From Chaetoderma sp. LZ-2023a (taxonomy: Eukaryota > Mollusca > Caudofoveata > Chaetodermatida > Chaetodermatidae), in NCBI GenBank assembly GCA_034401795.1, contig CM067372.1, forward strand, positions 32,542,571 to 32,606,570: a DNA stretch of 64,000 nucleotides, written 5' to 3'. Shown here piece by piece: positions 26,606 through 37,668 of the stretch (position 1 is the stretch's first letter; each line of letters opens with the position of its first letter). Below the pieces are notes generated by a model. The model did no database searches and was not told the origin of the DNA. It saw only the letters and a program-made list of their open reading frames with translations. The translations under genes were made by a program, and so were the position numbers.

Positions 26606-26945
26606 CAGAATAGAGGATCCATTTCCAGCTATGCCCGCCCAGTTCTAGCCGAGCTCAGTGTTGAGGTCGATCGAACCCAGAATACTCGGAATCCCAATAT
26701 CAAGGTAGGCCCATATGGCAGAAACAACGCCCAGTCATATTAGTTTCAAAATATTCAATAGACTGTAAAACTTTATTAAATAGTAAATACATACTATTCG
26801 TACACTTGACGGACTATGCAATACGCCTGACGGAGTTAAATTCTAAGATACGTCAATCATTACGCATTTTGATTGTGATGTCCGTCTCCATGTGACGAAT
26901 TTGATTATGACATCATATACTTGAGTGACAGATCAGATCTGCCAA
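26606..26945 (-). mobile_element. Family A repeat, reverse, left arm
   Basis: CCAGCTATGCCCGCCCAG, one hairpin arm (CAACGCCCAGTCATATTAGT), CTTTATTAAATAGTAAA, CGTACACTTGACGGAC, ATGACATCATATACTTGAGT. Second subfamily; mirrored at 63,292-63,625. Confidence 0.75.
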
Positions 26946-27073
26946 TTGTAGAAGGACGTTGGTTTAGCTAAAGAGGAGGTAATATGTTAATTCCTTACGA
27001 AATGCTATGTCCATCTCTCTTGCCTTATAAGAAACAATGTTCAGATAGCATTATTGACCGACTCGAAGCACAT

Positions 27074-27168
27074 CCTGATAACGCGGGTTACTGGGCCAGT
27101 ACTGGCCAATATCTGTCCAATACGGTCGGGTATTGGCCCAGTACGGCCCAGTAACCTGCGCTATCAGG
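27074..27168. repeat. Hairpin with length variation between arms, left copy
   Basis: CCTGATAACGCGGGTTACTG ... CAGTAACCTGCGCTATCAGG: inverted repeat with about 40-base arms containing CAGTAC-rich sub-repeats. Length 95 bp here and 105 bp in the mirror (63,061-63,165) because of one extra 10-bp unit GGGCCGTACT. Confidence 0.85.
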
Positions 27169-27761
27169 TATGGTCCAGAATATTAGATTTAAAGATCTAT
27201 CAGGTACTAACGCTTTAATTAATCACCAGTTCTGAAATGCGCTAGATGCATGCGTGTAATTCGACTGTAAAATTGAACATTATAGTACAGCTCGGAAATA
27301 ATTTAGGTCGGAAATAATTTAGAATATTTCCAAAATAAAGTGAAACGTACTGTTGAATATTTAGGACTTAATTCGCTTGAAAGCCATTGCTGCCGGCGGC
27401 GCGGTCTTCCAATCAAATTTTGCCCAAAATATTCATCAGAACATTCTTTTCCATCGTTTTACAAACTTATACTAACTAACACGTTTCTGTGTTTTGTTTT
27501 GGAAGATTTTAAGTTATTTCTGCGTCGTGTTGTATTTATTCTCCTATGTCGAGTCTTTCTAACTGTATCACAATAAATTCAGATTTTTTCATTAAAATAA
27601 TGTTATATTTTCAAGATAATCAGATAAAAATTATATGGATGTTAGTTAGGACAGTTGGTTCTGGAAATGATCGCGCACGATTCAGAATTTACAACTGTCT
27701 GCTAATATGATATCTCACTACAAATCAACTTTTGTGTTTGAATTACCTCAGTATTGCTTTA

Positions 27762-27796
27762 CGCCAGTTAAGTCTCTAGTGAGAACACGGCCTTAG
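27762..27796. mobile_element. Family B terminal stub, left arm
   Basis: AGTTAAGTCTCTAGTGAGAA followed by CACGGCCTTAG. Mirrored at 62,432-62,465. Confidence 0.45.
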
Positions 27797-27832
27797 CCTT
27801 AGATTTATACTACCTTTTATAGGCTTACGCCA

Positions 27833-27890
27833 CCCCCACCCCCCCCCCCCCACCCCACGCCCACCAACCATCCAACCCACCTCCTCCTGC
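27833..27890. repeat. C-rich tract, left arm
   Basis: CCACCCCCACC followed by a run of C and CCACCC units. The right copy (62,340-62,399) is about 7 bp longer. Confidence 0.8.
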
Positions 27891-28006
27891 GACCATAAAA
27901 AGCAATTAAAAATAATTTAGTTAGCCATCGACATATGAACATAATAATCGTTATCCGCATTTGTTCAGCAGTATTCCCTATACATTCACGATTAGTCACT
28001 CAACCC

Positions 28007-28255
28007 TTCCCTGTCATCACGAGTAACCTTTCGTCCGTTCTCCTCAATTCCACGAAAAAACGAAAGAGAATCGAGGAGTGGGGCCAGGTTTACAAAATTA
28101 AGTATATCAACCCCTCCCCCTCCCGCCATTTCACCCTTCCTTGATATCATGAGTAACCTTTCGTCCGTTCTCCTCGATTCCGCGAAAAAAAGAAAGAGAA
28201 ACGAGGAGTGGGGCCAGGTTAATTTAATTAAAGTATAAAAACACACCCCCCCCCC
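28007..28255. repeat. Two tandem units of 130 bp, left arm
   Basis: GAGTAACCTTTCGTCCGTTC recurs at 28,021 and 28,151. Each unit also contains a small hairpin (CTCCTCGATTC / GAATCGAGGAG type) and ends in a C-rich run. Mirrored at about 61,965-62,215. Confidence 0.85.
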
Positions 28256-28357
28256 TACCATATCACGCTTTCCCAGTTAATTGTCTGGTTGCTGAATTCC
28301 AGCAGACTGAATCTTCCATGGGTACCAGATCTTACATTGCATATCATCATGAGCCTA

Positions 28358-28660
<303 letters not shown>

Positions 28661-28869
28661 TGGGTAGGCCGTGTGTTTGCCCCGATTATAGATATTGTCA
28701 TTGTCATAGTCACGGTAATTAGCTGTAGGTGTTATCATTTTGAAAAATTATTTCATAATTTTTCTAATAAAAAGGCACATTTTTAAAGTAATGCTAGCTT
28801 TTTAGTGTCCAATAGTTGTTGCATTTTGAAATAATTCGGTCTGTTTCTATAATATAAAGGTAAGTATGA

Positions 28870-30023
28870 TTACCAATCATCAGAGAAATATGTGCATATA
28901 AAAAGGTAATGGTATTCATCGGCAATATCGTTTGTATTGCATAATGTGCATTTATGATCTATCTTTGGTGTATTGGTCCACCTGCCAGTTTCAATTGGCA
29001 GGCGATGATTTGAGGTTATAAATTTTCAAAGCACTATCCTGTTATATTCATTTAGTATTGTCAAATACCTTTCTACGTGCCATTCTGTCTTATATATATT
29101 ATACACTGTTCCTTTCGATGAGCTATTTATTTCACCCTCCCACTGCTGTATAAACTGGTCGATTAGTCGGTGCTTTATCTGGTTTACAGTAGTCTTTTTA
29201 TCGAGTACTTGTTGTGTGGTCCACAGAAAACCGAATCCTGTATCGTTTAATATTGTTTCAATATATTTTATCCATGGGTATTGTACGCCTTCCTCAATAT
29301 AGTGTTTATACATGTAGTTATAAAGTTTTAATGAGATTTTATTTTGACTGCCCATTAAAACTGTAGCCCGATATTTCAACATTCTGCATTTGATAGTGAT
29401 TTGGAATGGGTACCTTCCAGATTCACCATACACCATAAAAGATGAGGTAGTCTTCTTTATTTTTAGTACTTGTTTTATGAAACTGCAGTGCAATTGTTCT
29501 AAACGTTGGTAGATTTTGTAGCCCCATACTTCGCTGCCATAGAGAGCAGCCGGAACAATGGTTGCGTCAAAGAGTTTAATTTGGCAATTCACCGATAGAT
29601 CGAGATTTGCGATTCGACGATTCAGACCGTGCATGGCTTTCTTACACTGATCATATTCATGCGTTATTATATCAATAAACCTACCATTTTTAGTGAAGAT
29701 TATTCCTAAATATTTATAGGTTTCCATTACTACTACACGCCCTGTTCCTAAGCTAAATAATTCCTCGATGGCCTTACGTCTGCCAAAAATAATTATTTTA
29801 GTTTTGTCTACATTTATTTTCAGATTCCACATGGTACACAGTATTTGCAATATTCATCCAGCATGGCTTGTAGGTCTATCCTTTTGTCTGCCATAATAAC
29901 TGTATCATCAGCATAGAGCAGAGCTAACATTTTCAGATATATGTTTAGATTTTCCATAATTTTAATATCATTACATTGGTGATTCTCGAGATAATCCGTT
30001 AGGTTATTTAAATATAAAGTAAA
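28870..30023 (-). pseudogene. LINE RT/C-terminal fragment, left arm
   Basis: Starts with LYLNNLTDYLEN and motif C LALLYADDTVIMADKRIDLQ. A 2-bp excess near 29,850 then shifts frame before CTMWNLKINVDKTKIIIFGR. It continues YKYLGIIFTKNGRF, AALYGSEVWG, FIKQVLKIKKTTSSFMVYGE and SGRYPF. An in-frame TGA follows NRIVL (29,026-29,028). The right-arm copy has TGC here and runs on to a CTLCNTND...H..C knuckle, so this stop arose after the copies split. The LINE begins directly beside a family A repeat (30,037-30,355), suggesting disruption by that insertion. Confidence 0.9.
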
Positions 30024-30036
30024 GAGAATCCATTTC

Positions 30037-30355
30037 TTTACTCAATCATATGACGTCATAATCAACTACGCGACGTGTATGCTGACGTCGTGAATCATTC
30101 GATTAAGCCTGTCTTTAACACTTAATAGTCCGACACGTTGTACGAACTGTATGTTTTTGCTTTTTAAGAAACATGCTGTTGAATATTTTGAAACTAATTT
30201 AACTGGGCACTGTTCAAAATATTCAACAGCTTACCTGTATAGCTTTCTGGAAATTGATAGTCAGGGAGTTCAGAGATCGATCCCAACACGGATGTGGCGT
30301 GGATGGAGACTAGAGTTATGTTTGTTTACTGGCACGGCTAAACGTGGAAAGGCCC
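30037..30355 (+). mobile_element. Family A repeat, left arm
   Basis: TCATATGACGTCATAATCAA, ACACGTTGTACGAACTGTA, shortened hairpin (the loop side missing, AACTGGGCACTGTTCAAAAT), GCTTACCTGTATAG, GATCGATCCCAACACGGATG. Abuts a LINE fragment on its left. Confidence 0.78.
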
Positions 30356-30394
30356 AGTATGAGTTAGTGAGGCTTTGTAATTAGGGATGCACTG

Positions 30395-30790
30395 TTTGCA
30401 GCAAAATATTTGTCTTATTGTATAGGCTCTTAAATATACCAGAAACTACTCCAAACTCATCTAGTCTGGAATGAAACAATTTAGACTTGGGCCATTCACT
30501 ACACATTCGTATAAGTTTCTGTCATAACCTGTCTCGGTGATAGTACAGAGATGGAACATTTAAAAGTTGCAGTCTTTGTGCATACGCATGGTATTTTATT
30601 GAAGGTACCATCTCGTGGCTCTATGCTGTACAGCTTCTAGAATGACATAGTCCTTATTCAGTGAGGGCAGTCCGGCACCCTTTCCATATTGCAGGATGGG
30701 TCTAACTTAAAGTCTTGAATGGTCCATCTCAGTATGTAAACGATCTTCGTATTAGCCAGTTTGCCTATTTGCTCTGTTAACCTTGGATTG
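30395..30790 (-). pseudogene. Second LINE C-terminal fragment, left arm
   Basis: Minus strand reads VRPILQYGKGAGLPSLNKDY, VILEAVQHRATR, then in shifted frame LQLLNVPSLYYHRDRL and SKLFHSRLDEFW. These match the CR1-like LINE segment 'VRP.LEYG......K.....E.VQRRATK......L..L.LPSL.YRR.RGD'. It is frameshifted and truncated on both sides. Confidence 0.75.
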
Positions 30791-32450
30791 TACAATGCTC
30801 ACCAGATTTGACCTGATTGGCGAATGTTGCTTTTGTAGAAAACTAATTAATTAGAAGCATGTCTTCTTTCCTGGCATTGCTCCGATAAACTACGACAACT
30901 GACGTCATCTGATTGAGACGTATAGCCTAAATGTGACGTTAGCTGACATCTTATTGCCATGTAACGTTTCACTGACTATCATAGCTTATACCTGGCCGCG
31001 TGGTAGCTGAACGTTTTTCGTATATATTGTCCATTTACTAGACTTGGTGTATAAACGATTTTCTATGTAAATGTGTCACGTATCAAAAGTAGATCATTGT
31101 TACGTACTTTTGACGGTTCACGCTAATTAACATTGGATTTCATTTCGCAACTGGACAAAAATACACCCCCCCCCCCAGCTCGACGACACATCGAAATTTA
31201 TAAAACATCTTAAACTCTACACACATGAACTTCACAGTAACAATGACGAGAGACACGTGATCAGAAAAGATTATTTAACAGTGATAATTAAATGCCATTT
31301 AGAAGGGGTTTTGCCTATAGTTCAAATTGATATTTAGTAAACTTGCCTGGCAAATATGATATTAGGTAGCGGCAAGTCTGGACTCTTCTTGTTGTCAATG
31401 ATACGCCACGCTCGGCGTATTATGGATATCAAGTGAATTGACAGCCGTGTTGATATAATCAATGCTCATGTTTTCATTTGTCTCCGTGGCAATAAATCAT
31501 AGCGGCTTCATATTTATGAAACATTTCTCGACCATAAACACGATGAGTAAAGTGTGTTTATAGCGTACTGGATGGGAACATTTTCGCACAGGTCTATCAT
31601 AATGCGCCATCGGGGAGCAATTGGTGACATCTTTGTCTCCGTCGTCGCTCGAAAGGTCATTATAATCTCCTGTCCTGAAGCTCCGGACGTCATCCAGTCA
31701 TCTCCTTACGTGGGATGAAATCCACAGGCCAAGCGCGGTTAATTTGACTTATTATCACGTTTCTATAAGCAATGTTGAATTCTATGAGATTTTTTATTAT
31801 AAAAACATGAGAGGAGCGTCTTGTTTATGCTTGTTTGCTGGCACGCATCTCGGATGTCCTTAAAAGCCCGAAAGATTCACCATCTCTTAAAACAATCCCG
31901 AATTGTCTCATATTTACTCGCCTCATATTCATCGGGCTGCGAATATTTCTGTTACACCAAGGTTCAATTTCCCTCATTCCTCACACAGACATCGTCATCC
32001 AATCTTTAATCAGACTCAGAATATAAACAAAATAGTGAGGCGAGAATTTAGCTCCAGTAAAGATAACACCGGGCTTTATAAACAATCCTGGTGTATGCCT
32101 TCGACTCCGCACGCTCTTCTTCGCTTGGAGGACAATAAGCCATTGATGATCGCGAGGCAGGCAGGTACGCGAGAATACAGTTTTGACACATGGTAAATTT
32201 GCGCACTGCACACGCAAGAATATAGAGTGAAAACACGGCAAATCCCTGGTAGATGAATCGGATGAAGGTTCCGCTTGTCCTCATGTCAACTACACGCTGC
32301 CACATTTTCTAAAACGTGATGTAGACAAACATACAGTATCCACCATCAGCTTGGACATTCCTTATCGCAACATACACCTGTAAGAATCACGATGTCAAGA
32401 TACATGTAGCCTGCTTACACTTGCATATAATTAAGATAATACGGTATACC
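30791..32450. other. No gene recognised, left arm
   Basis: About 1.7 kb. Overlapping open frames at 31.8-32.3 kb on both strands carry no family signature. A run of C lies at 31,166. Mirrored at 57.77-59.45 kb. Confidence 0.5.
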
Positions 32451-32549
32451 TTAGGCCGTGTTCTCACTAGAGACTTAATCCGGAATAACGCCATACTGAA
32501 GTATGGTGTTATTGCGGATTAAGTCTCTGGTGAGAACACGGCCTTAGTC
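32451..32549. mobile_element. Family B hairpin MITE, complete, left arm
   Basis: About 99 bp. Arms run from TTAGGCCGTGTTCTCACTAG through ACTTAATCCGGAATAACGCC to a 4-base loop and back to GGTGAGAACACGGCCTTA. Nearly perfect palindrome; encodes nothing. Mirrored at 57,673-57,774. Confidence 0.75.
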
Positions 32550-32570
32550 TAATTGTGAATCATATCTAAT

Positions 32571-32627
32571 GCCGTGTTCTCACTAGAGGGTTAATCAGGA
32601 ATAACGCCATACTGACCATCCAGTATT
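32571..32627. mobile_element. Family B half copy, left arm
   Basis: TGCCGTGTTCTCACTAGAGG, TCAGGAATAACGCCATACTG; only one arm. It sits about 20 bp from the full copy. Mirrored at 57,594-57,655. Confidence 0.55.
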
Positions 32628-32831
32628 AAAAAGCATGGTTCGTGGACTAGTTATAGCTAGTGCCGTTTCGTTTAGAAATCGGAGGTGGGGTGGGGTGGGG
32701 TGGGGGAGTGGTGTAGTGGTGGTGGTTCGTCCAATCCGGTGGTTTATTGTCCTTCGTATTTTCCATTATTTACGTCACTGTCTTGTTTCAACCACAAGGT
32801 TAGGCGCCTCAAATAGTACCTCTGTCTTTCC

Positions 32832-34792
32832 TTGGTATGCGTGAGATTTCAGACTAGGAGTAAGGGAACCAGTGAAGCACGAAGAGAATGGCTAGGACCT
32901 AGGTTTGTGAGTTACGCTGTTATTTGTAAGTCACTGCAGACAATGTCGATACCGAACGACTACAATAAGGCTCAGATCACAGCAATCTTCATGAAAAGTG
33001 ATAGACGTCAAGCTGGTAAGTATAGACCAGGAAACCTTACTTATGTTGCATACAAAGATATGGAAATCTGTCAGAAAACACGTTATCGACCATATGAAGT
33101 GAATGGCCCCTTTCGAGAATTGCAATGTATATGTATTTCTGAGAGATCTACCACGCTACAACTATTGGCAGTATTAGATAAATGGGGAATGGCATTGCAT
33201 CAAGGCCACGCAACATACTTTGTCTATATGGACTACCAGAAGGCTTTGATACAAAAGACCTATATTAAAAACTGGTGGCAAACTAGTTAAACACGGTAAC
33301 TGTTCTGTAAAATGGATACAAAACCTTCTTGAAAATAGACTGCAACAGCCAGCTTTTCAGAAACGTGGAGCACTCAAGATGCATAGATGTAGCGTCGAGT
33401 ATGCCATATGGGTCTGTGCTGGAGTCAAATTTTCAAAGATCAAGCTCTCCGTGTCCTTGCTAAGACCTATGGGTTTTTTCAACATAATATTTTGAGTTTA
33501 TCTTAACTTAGCAGTTTATATCTCATATTTGGCATACAGGGCTCACATTCAAACACATCCTTCCATATAATGAAATGTCATAGCATCAATAGATTGGCAT
33601 CAAAAGTTGAATGTCATATTGAATAACATTTTGCTTTTAACTCAACTGAGCAGTTCATATCTCATGTTGTGTTAATCATAATGCATCCACACTTGAGAAC
33701 TTGATAGTGAGAGGTGGGGAGACAATTACTTTTGGGGCAAAAGGTCAAAGGTCATGGCCACTGATAAGTGTATTGATAATCCTTCTATAATTATTTTATA
33801 TATGAAATCAAGCCACATAGTTCATTGCAAAGTCGTAATGTCGAGCTTCATCATTTCTGATAATAAATTACCTTTCAGGCAACGTAAACTCCGAAATATA
33901 CCTTTTTGTTGATAGTAGCCTACTCATATATGCAAGCGGATTATGGATAGACGATGACCAGTTGAGCCTGCAGTAAGACCTTGATATGATGGGTGACTGG
34001 AGCAGAACATGACAACTACAGGTACATCCAGACAACCGAAAGCACATGTAGACTGGGGGAAACCATTAGATCCACAATGGAAATACACAATGCATGGCAA
34101 ATTCATACAAACATATGAAAATATTGAAAATGATATCGGGGTGTCCATATGATGCACATGTCAGTTTCGAAGACCATATTGGCGAAAAAGTAAAGAAAGC
34201 GAATTCTGTGTTCGTTATCATAAGAACGTTCCAGTCTTCCATAACTTTGCATGCGAAAGAAATATTTCTATAACACTATATACGAGTCTAGTGATGACAG
34301 ACCTTGAATTTGTGATCCCAGTGTGTTCACACAATAAAATTAAACACGTATGTATGCTAGAAAGGAAACAATGTTCACCCACTAAGCACATGTGTGTATT
34401 CAAAGACAGTTTATCACAAAGAGACTGAGAAGACTAAGATTACCAACATTAGCTTACATAAGGAAGAGGGTTGATATGATAGATCTATATAAAATCATCA
34501 TCGGTACGTATGATGAAGAAGCACGCACATTTATCAAACTACGGCGCCAGCTAATGGTGAGCCAGCATACGAGATGAAACAGCATGAGAATATATCTGCA
34601 ACCCACCACATCATTACGAAATCAAAATCACTTCTCACCGAATGTTGTGAAAAACTACAACGGCCCACAGAGGAGGTTGTATCTGCACCATCAGTAAATT
34701 TCTTCAAGAACCGCCTAGACAAATCCCTGAACACACACGGCATTCTGTACAACAACGTGTCAATAGGAAGTTGCAAGAGAATAAAACAATAG
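32832..34792 (+). pseudogene. LINE reverse transcriptase fragment (CR1-like), left arm
   Basis: Reads FVSYAVICKSLQTMSIPNDY, KAQITAIFMKSDRRQAGKYR, ERSTTLQLLAVLDKWGMALH, then motif A altered to YMDYQKALIQK. A degraded motif B follows (VASSMPYGSVLE). After an insert of about 400 bp (33.46-33.90 kb) comes DDDQLSLQ, DWSRT, VSFEDHIGEKVKKANSVFVI, IRTFQ. Then RLRRLRLPTLAYIRKRVDMI, DLYKIIIGTYDEEARTFIKL, and a tail with VSAPSVNFFKNRLDK. Several frameshifts; the conserved Asp of 'AFDTV' and the YADD box are lost. Confidence 0.88.
33742..33754 (+). promoter_or_regulatory. DR1 nuclear-receptor-type motif, left arm
   Basis: AGGTCAAAGGTCA, a perfect direct repeat with one spacer base, within the insert that splits the LINE at 33.46-33.90 kb. 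Mirrored at 56,466-56,478. Probably part of a repeat; binding is not implied. Confidence 0.3.
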
Positions 34793-34934
34793 GAGAAGCA
34801 ACTGCATTCTGCTGAAGATCATTCAGGCCTTGTACCAGAAATCCTGGCTATGTATCGATGTAAGTAATACGCCTCTACTGTAATGACCGGCCATCTCGTT
34901 ATGCCATTCAACCGACAAAAATTCGTTTTCTAAT

Positions 34935-35262
34935 GGGCCTCTCCACTTTTCCGCCCATCCCTAGTTAAGCTCCGTCCACACCTCGCTGGTATTGCGATCT
35001 ATCGATCCCTGGACGTCTTGACTATCAATTTCCAGAAAACTATACAGGAAACCCGCAACAGCACCCAGTCAAATTAGTTTCAAAATATTCAACAGAATGT
35101 TTATTAAATGGTAAAGACATACAATTCGTAGAACGTGTCGGACTACTAAGCGTTAAAGACGGACTATATCGAGTCATTCATGACGTCATGATTATGACGT
35201 CAGCCTACACGTCACGTAGTTTATTATGGCGCCTTATGATTGAGTGAGGAAATGGATTCATG
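34935..35262 (-). mobile_element. Family A repeat, reverse, left arm
   Basis: CCACTTTTCCGCCCATCC, AACTATACAGGAAACC (donor motif altered), one hairpin arm GCACCCAGTCAAATTAGT, GTTTATTAAATGG, two TGACGTCA sites (ATGACGTCATGATTATGACG), CACGTCACGTAGTTTATTAT. Confidence 0.8.
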
Positions 35263-35604
35263 AATTGGTATGACATTCAGACAAGAATTTGTGTATTTAT
35301 GAGAATCATGATACCTCAGGAATCGCTGCGGATCGTGTTAACCGCGAGTCACTAGCTTGACGCAGTCAATTACCTTTATCCTAAGGGTTGTTAAACTACG
35401 CTAATGGCCACTCAATACACACGAGATAATTTCTCTTAACTGCGCATCCAATCTGTTTGCTCCGCTTTCTGGCACAAAATTAGTTGATATGATGTTATGT
35501 TTATATGATACCTACCGTCGAAGTCAATATGTCAATCATCACCACCCATCTATGATGGAGGGGCCCGCCCTGTTGTATGAGGCCTTATAATCAAAGCGTG
35601 TCAC

Positions 35605-35885
35605 GTGTTAGGTGACGTCACAGTTAAACGACGAAGGTCCAAGACGAAACGGGAACAGGTCCGACAGTATTCGTCTGAAATGTGTGTGTTTGGTGAAATT
35701 ACAATCTAAGTAGCTACAGCTCCGAGCCAGATTAGTTTCGAAATATTCAACTGCTTAACTGTATATTCACAGTGAAATTGAGATTCCTGGAATACTAGGT
35801 ACTAAACATTAAAATTGATTCAAACACGCGTACAAAGTGGGCGGAACTTAGTTATAAATGGGCGGGGCATAGCTAGAAATGTCTC
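35605..35885 (+). mobile_element. Family A repeat, second subfamily, left arm
   Basis: GGTGACGTCACAG, CGACAGTATTCGTCTGAA, one hairpin arm (CCGAGCCAGATTAGTTTCG), then AGTGGGCGGAACTTAG and GGGCGGGGCATAGCTAGAAA. Pairs head-to-head with the copy at 35,912. Confidence 0.75.
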
Positions 35886-35911
35886 TCCATTGGATTTCAT
35901 AGCAAGAATGA

Positions 35912-36272
35912 ACCTTTCCAGTTTTAGCTATGCCCCGCCCATCTCTATCTCAGCTCCACCCACACCACGCTCGTGTTGGGATCGATCGATCGATCTCTGA
36001 GCTCCATGACTATTAATTTCAAGAAACCTATGCAGGTAAGAAGTTGAATATTTTGAAACTAATTCGACTGGGCGCTGTCGCTGTGGCAGCAACAGCGCCC
36101 AGACAAATTGGTTTCAAATTATTCAACAGCATGTTTATTAAATAGCAAGGGCTTACAATTCGTGCAACGTGTCGGACAATTAAGTGCTAAACACAGACTA
36201 TTTCGAATCATTCATGACGTTATGATTATAACATCAGCATACGCGTCACGTAGTTGATTATGACGTCATACA
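35912..36272 (-). mobile_element. Family A repeat, reverse, left arm
   Basis: ACCTTTCCAGTTTTAGCTAT, GCCCCGCCCAT, GATCGATCGATCGATC, ATGCAGGTAAGAAG (perfect donor match), hairpin GGGCGCTGTCGCTG / CAGCAACAGCGCCC, GTTTATTAAATAGC, TTGATTATGACGTCATAC. Its inner part marks where the right arm begins after the gap. Confidence 0.85.
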
Positions 36273-36539
36273 GGGGTGGCGGAAGGGGGGGGGGGTCTGT
36301 GGGGCTGAAGGATAAACTCGAAAGGTGAATTAGCAGTGTTGTTCATTCATTATGGAGATGCTTCACAAGGCCTGCAGCTAAGGCATGCAACTTTGCTTTA
36401 TTAAATCTTGCCATCACAAATAATGAGTTATCAAATGGTCAATCTTTACTTATCAAGGCATGCACATAAACTACATCATACACTATAAAATTGGTGTGCA
36501 TGGGTGCCTCCATGAGTGCTTATAGGTGACCTATGCGTC

Positions 36540-36760
36540 TACTGTGGACATACGCGCAAACTAATGCATGCTGGTAGACAGATAGGTATTCCAACACCCT
36601 AACACGCGCACAGGTATGCGCACAGAAAGGTAGATATATAGATGGCCGATGGATAGATAGACAAATGGTTGGATACATGCGTGTGTGTATATGGATTGTT
36701 GGTAGTGATATATGTATGAATGGGTGGATAGATAGAGGGATATATGGACAAACACGAGAG
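36540..36760. repeat. Degenerate GATA / CACG-rich simple sequence
   Basis: Scattered GATAGATA, ATGGATGG, GTGTGTAT and CGCGCA words without a clean period. Open frames here are not supported as genes. Confidence 0.6.
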
Positions 36761-37002
36761 TTGTTAGATTCATACTGCTCGCATGTTCTGTGATATATTT
36801 CGTTGAGTTGGTTAACACATCTTCTGGGACGGGTCATGCCTAACTCATGTAAGATAACGTCAAGTATGATCCATTTGGTCTCTAAGTTGCTTAGTATTAA
36901 CAAGCATTCTGTAAGTATTGCTTTGCAATACATGTCCCCTACCTGGTGATATAAATCTTTAGACATTGATAGTCAAAAACTCCATTAAATATTGTCAGAA
37001 GC

Positions 37003-37590
37003 AGCTGAAACTCGAACTTGATCTAAAACTTCTCATAACATAGCAATAAACCAAGTTTCAGTTATATATGGTGAAGGAGAAGGAAAAAGTCTTGAAAGCT
37101 GATATGCTTGTATTTCATAAGTCGAAATGGGACACAACCGCAACAAAAAATTATGCAAACGCCTGAAACTCAAACTTGGTCTGTAATTTCTCATAATAAA
37201 GTAATGTATCAATTCTCAGTTGAATATCTTGAAAGACTGTGAGAAAAAGGGTGGAAAACTAATATTTTTTGCATTTCATACGTCGAAAGGGGGCATAGCT
37301 AAATGAAAAACTTACGAAAATGCCTGGAACTCGAACTTACTCTGTAACTCCTTATACTAAAGCGAAGTACTAATTTTCCCTTAAATATCTTGAAGGAGTG
37401 CGAAAAAAAGTGCGGAAAGCTGATATTTTTCGTATTTCTTAAGTCGAAAGGGGGCATAACTCTATCAAAAATTGACGCATATGCCTGAAACTCGAACTTG
37501 GTCTGTAACTTCTCATAACAAAGCAATATACCAATTCACAGTTGAATACCTTGAAGGACTGCGAAAAAAGTGCGGAAAACCACCTGCAAC
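37003..37590. repeat. ~160-bp tandem repeat, about 3.6 units
   Basis: The CTGAAACTCGAACTTGGTCT block starts at 37,005, 37,163, 37,324 and 37,485 (steps 158, 161, 161). Shared inner words: CTCATAA, CAGTTGAATA, CTTGAA, TGCGAAAAAA, AAGTCGAAAGGGGGCATA. The units are noticeably diverged. Confidence 0.88.
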
Positions 37591-37668
37591 AGACGGACAG
37601 GCGGACATACGGACGGATGGACAGACGGACAGACGGACAGACGGACAGACGGACAGACACACGGAGTG
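37586..37668. repeat. (GGACAGAC)n microsatellite
   Basis: Directly follows the 160-bp tandem array: GACGGACAGGCGGACATACG then clean GGACAGAC units. A C-rich run lies at 37,680-37,700. Confidence 0.9.

Noticed and set aside
31955-31980. tRNA B-box-like GGTTCAATTTCC
   Set aside because: No matching A box or cloverleaf arms found around it. No other tRNA candidate was convincing in the window.
31821-32305. Cluster of overlapping 62-97-codon frames on both strands, mirrored at 57.98-58.4 kb
   Set aside because: No family signature, no preferred strand, no splice logic; apparent conservation is only because the arms are copies.
35815-36000. 61-codon frame MIQTRVQSGRNLV..., present again at 54,221-54,406
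   Set aside because: Lies across two head-to-head family A repeats; duplicate presence comes from the inverted arms.
36520-36966. 148-codon minus-strand frame
   Set aside because: Runs through GATA/CACG simple sequence; the remainder shows no recognisable domain.
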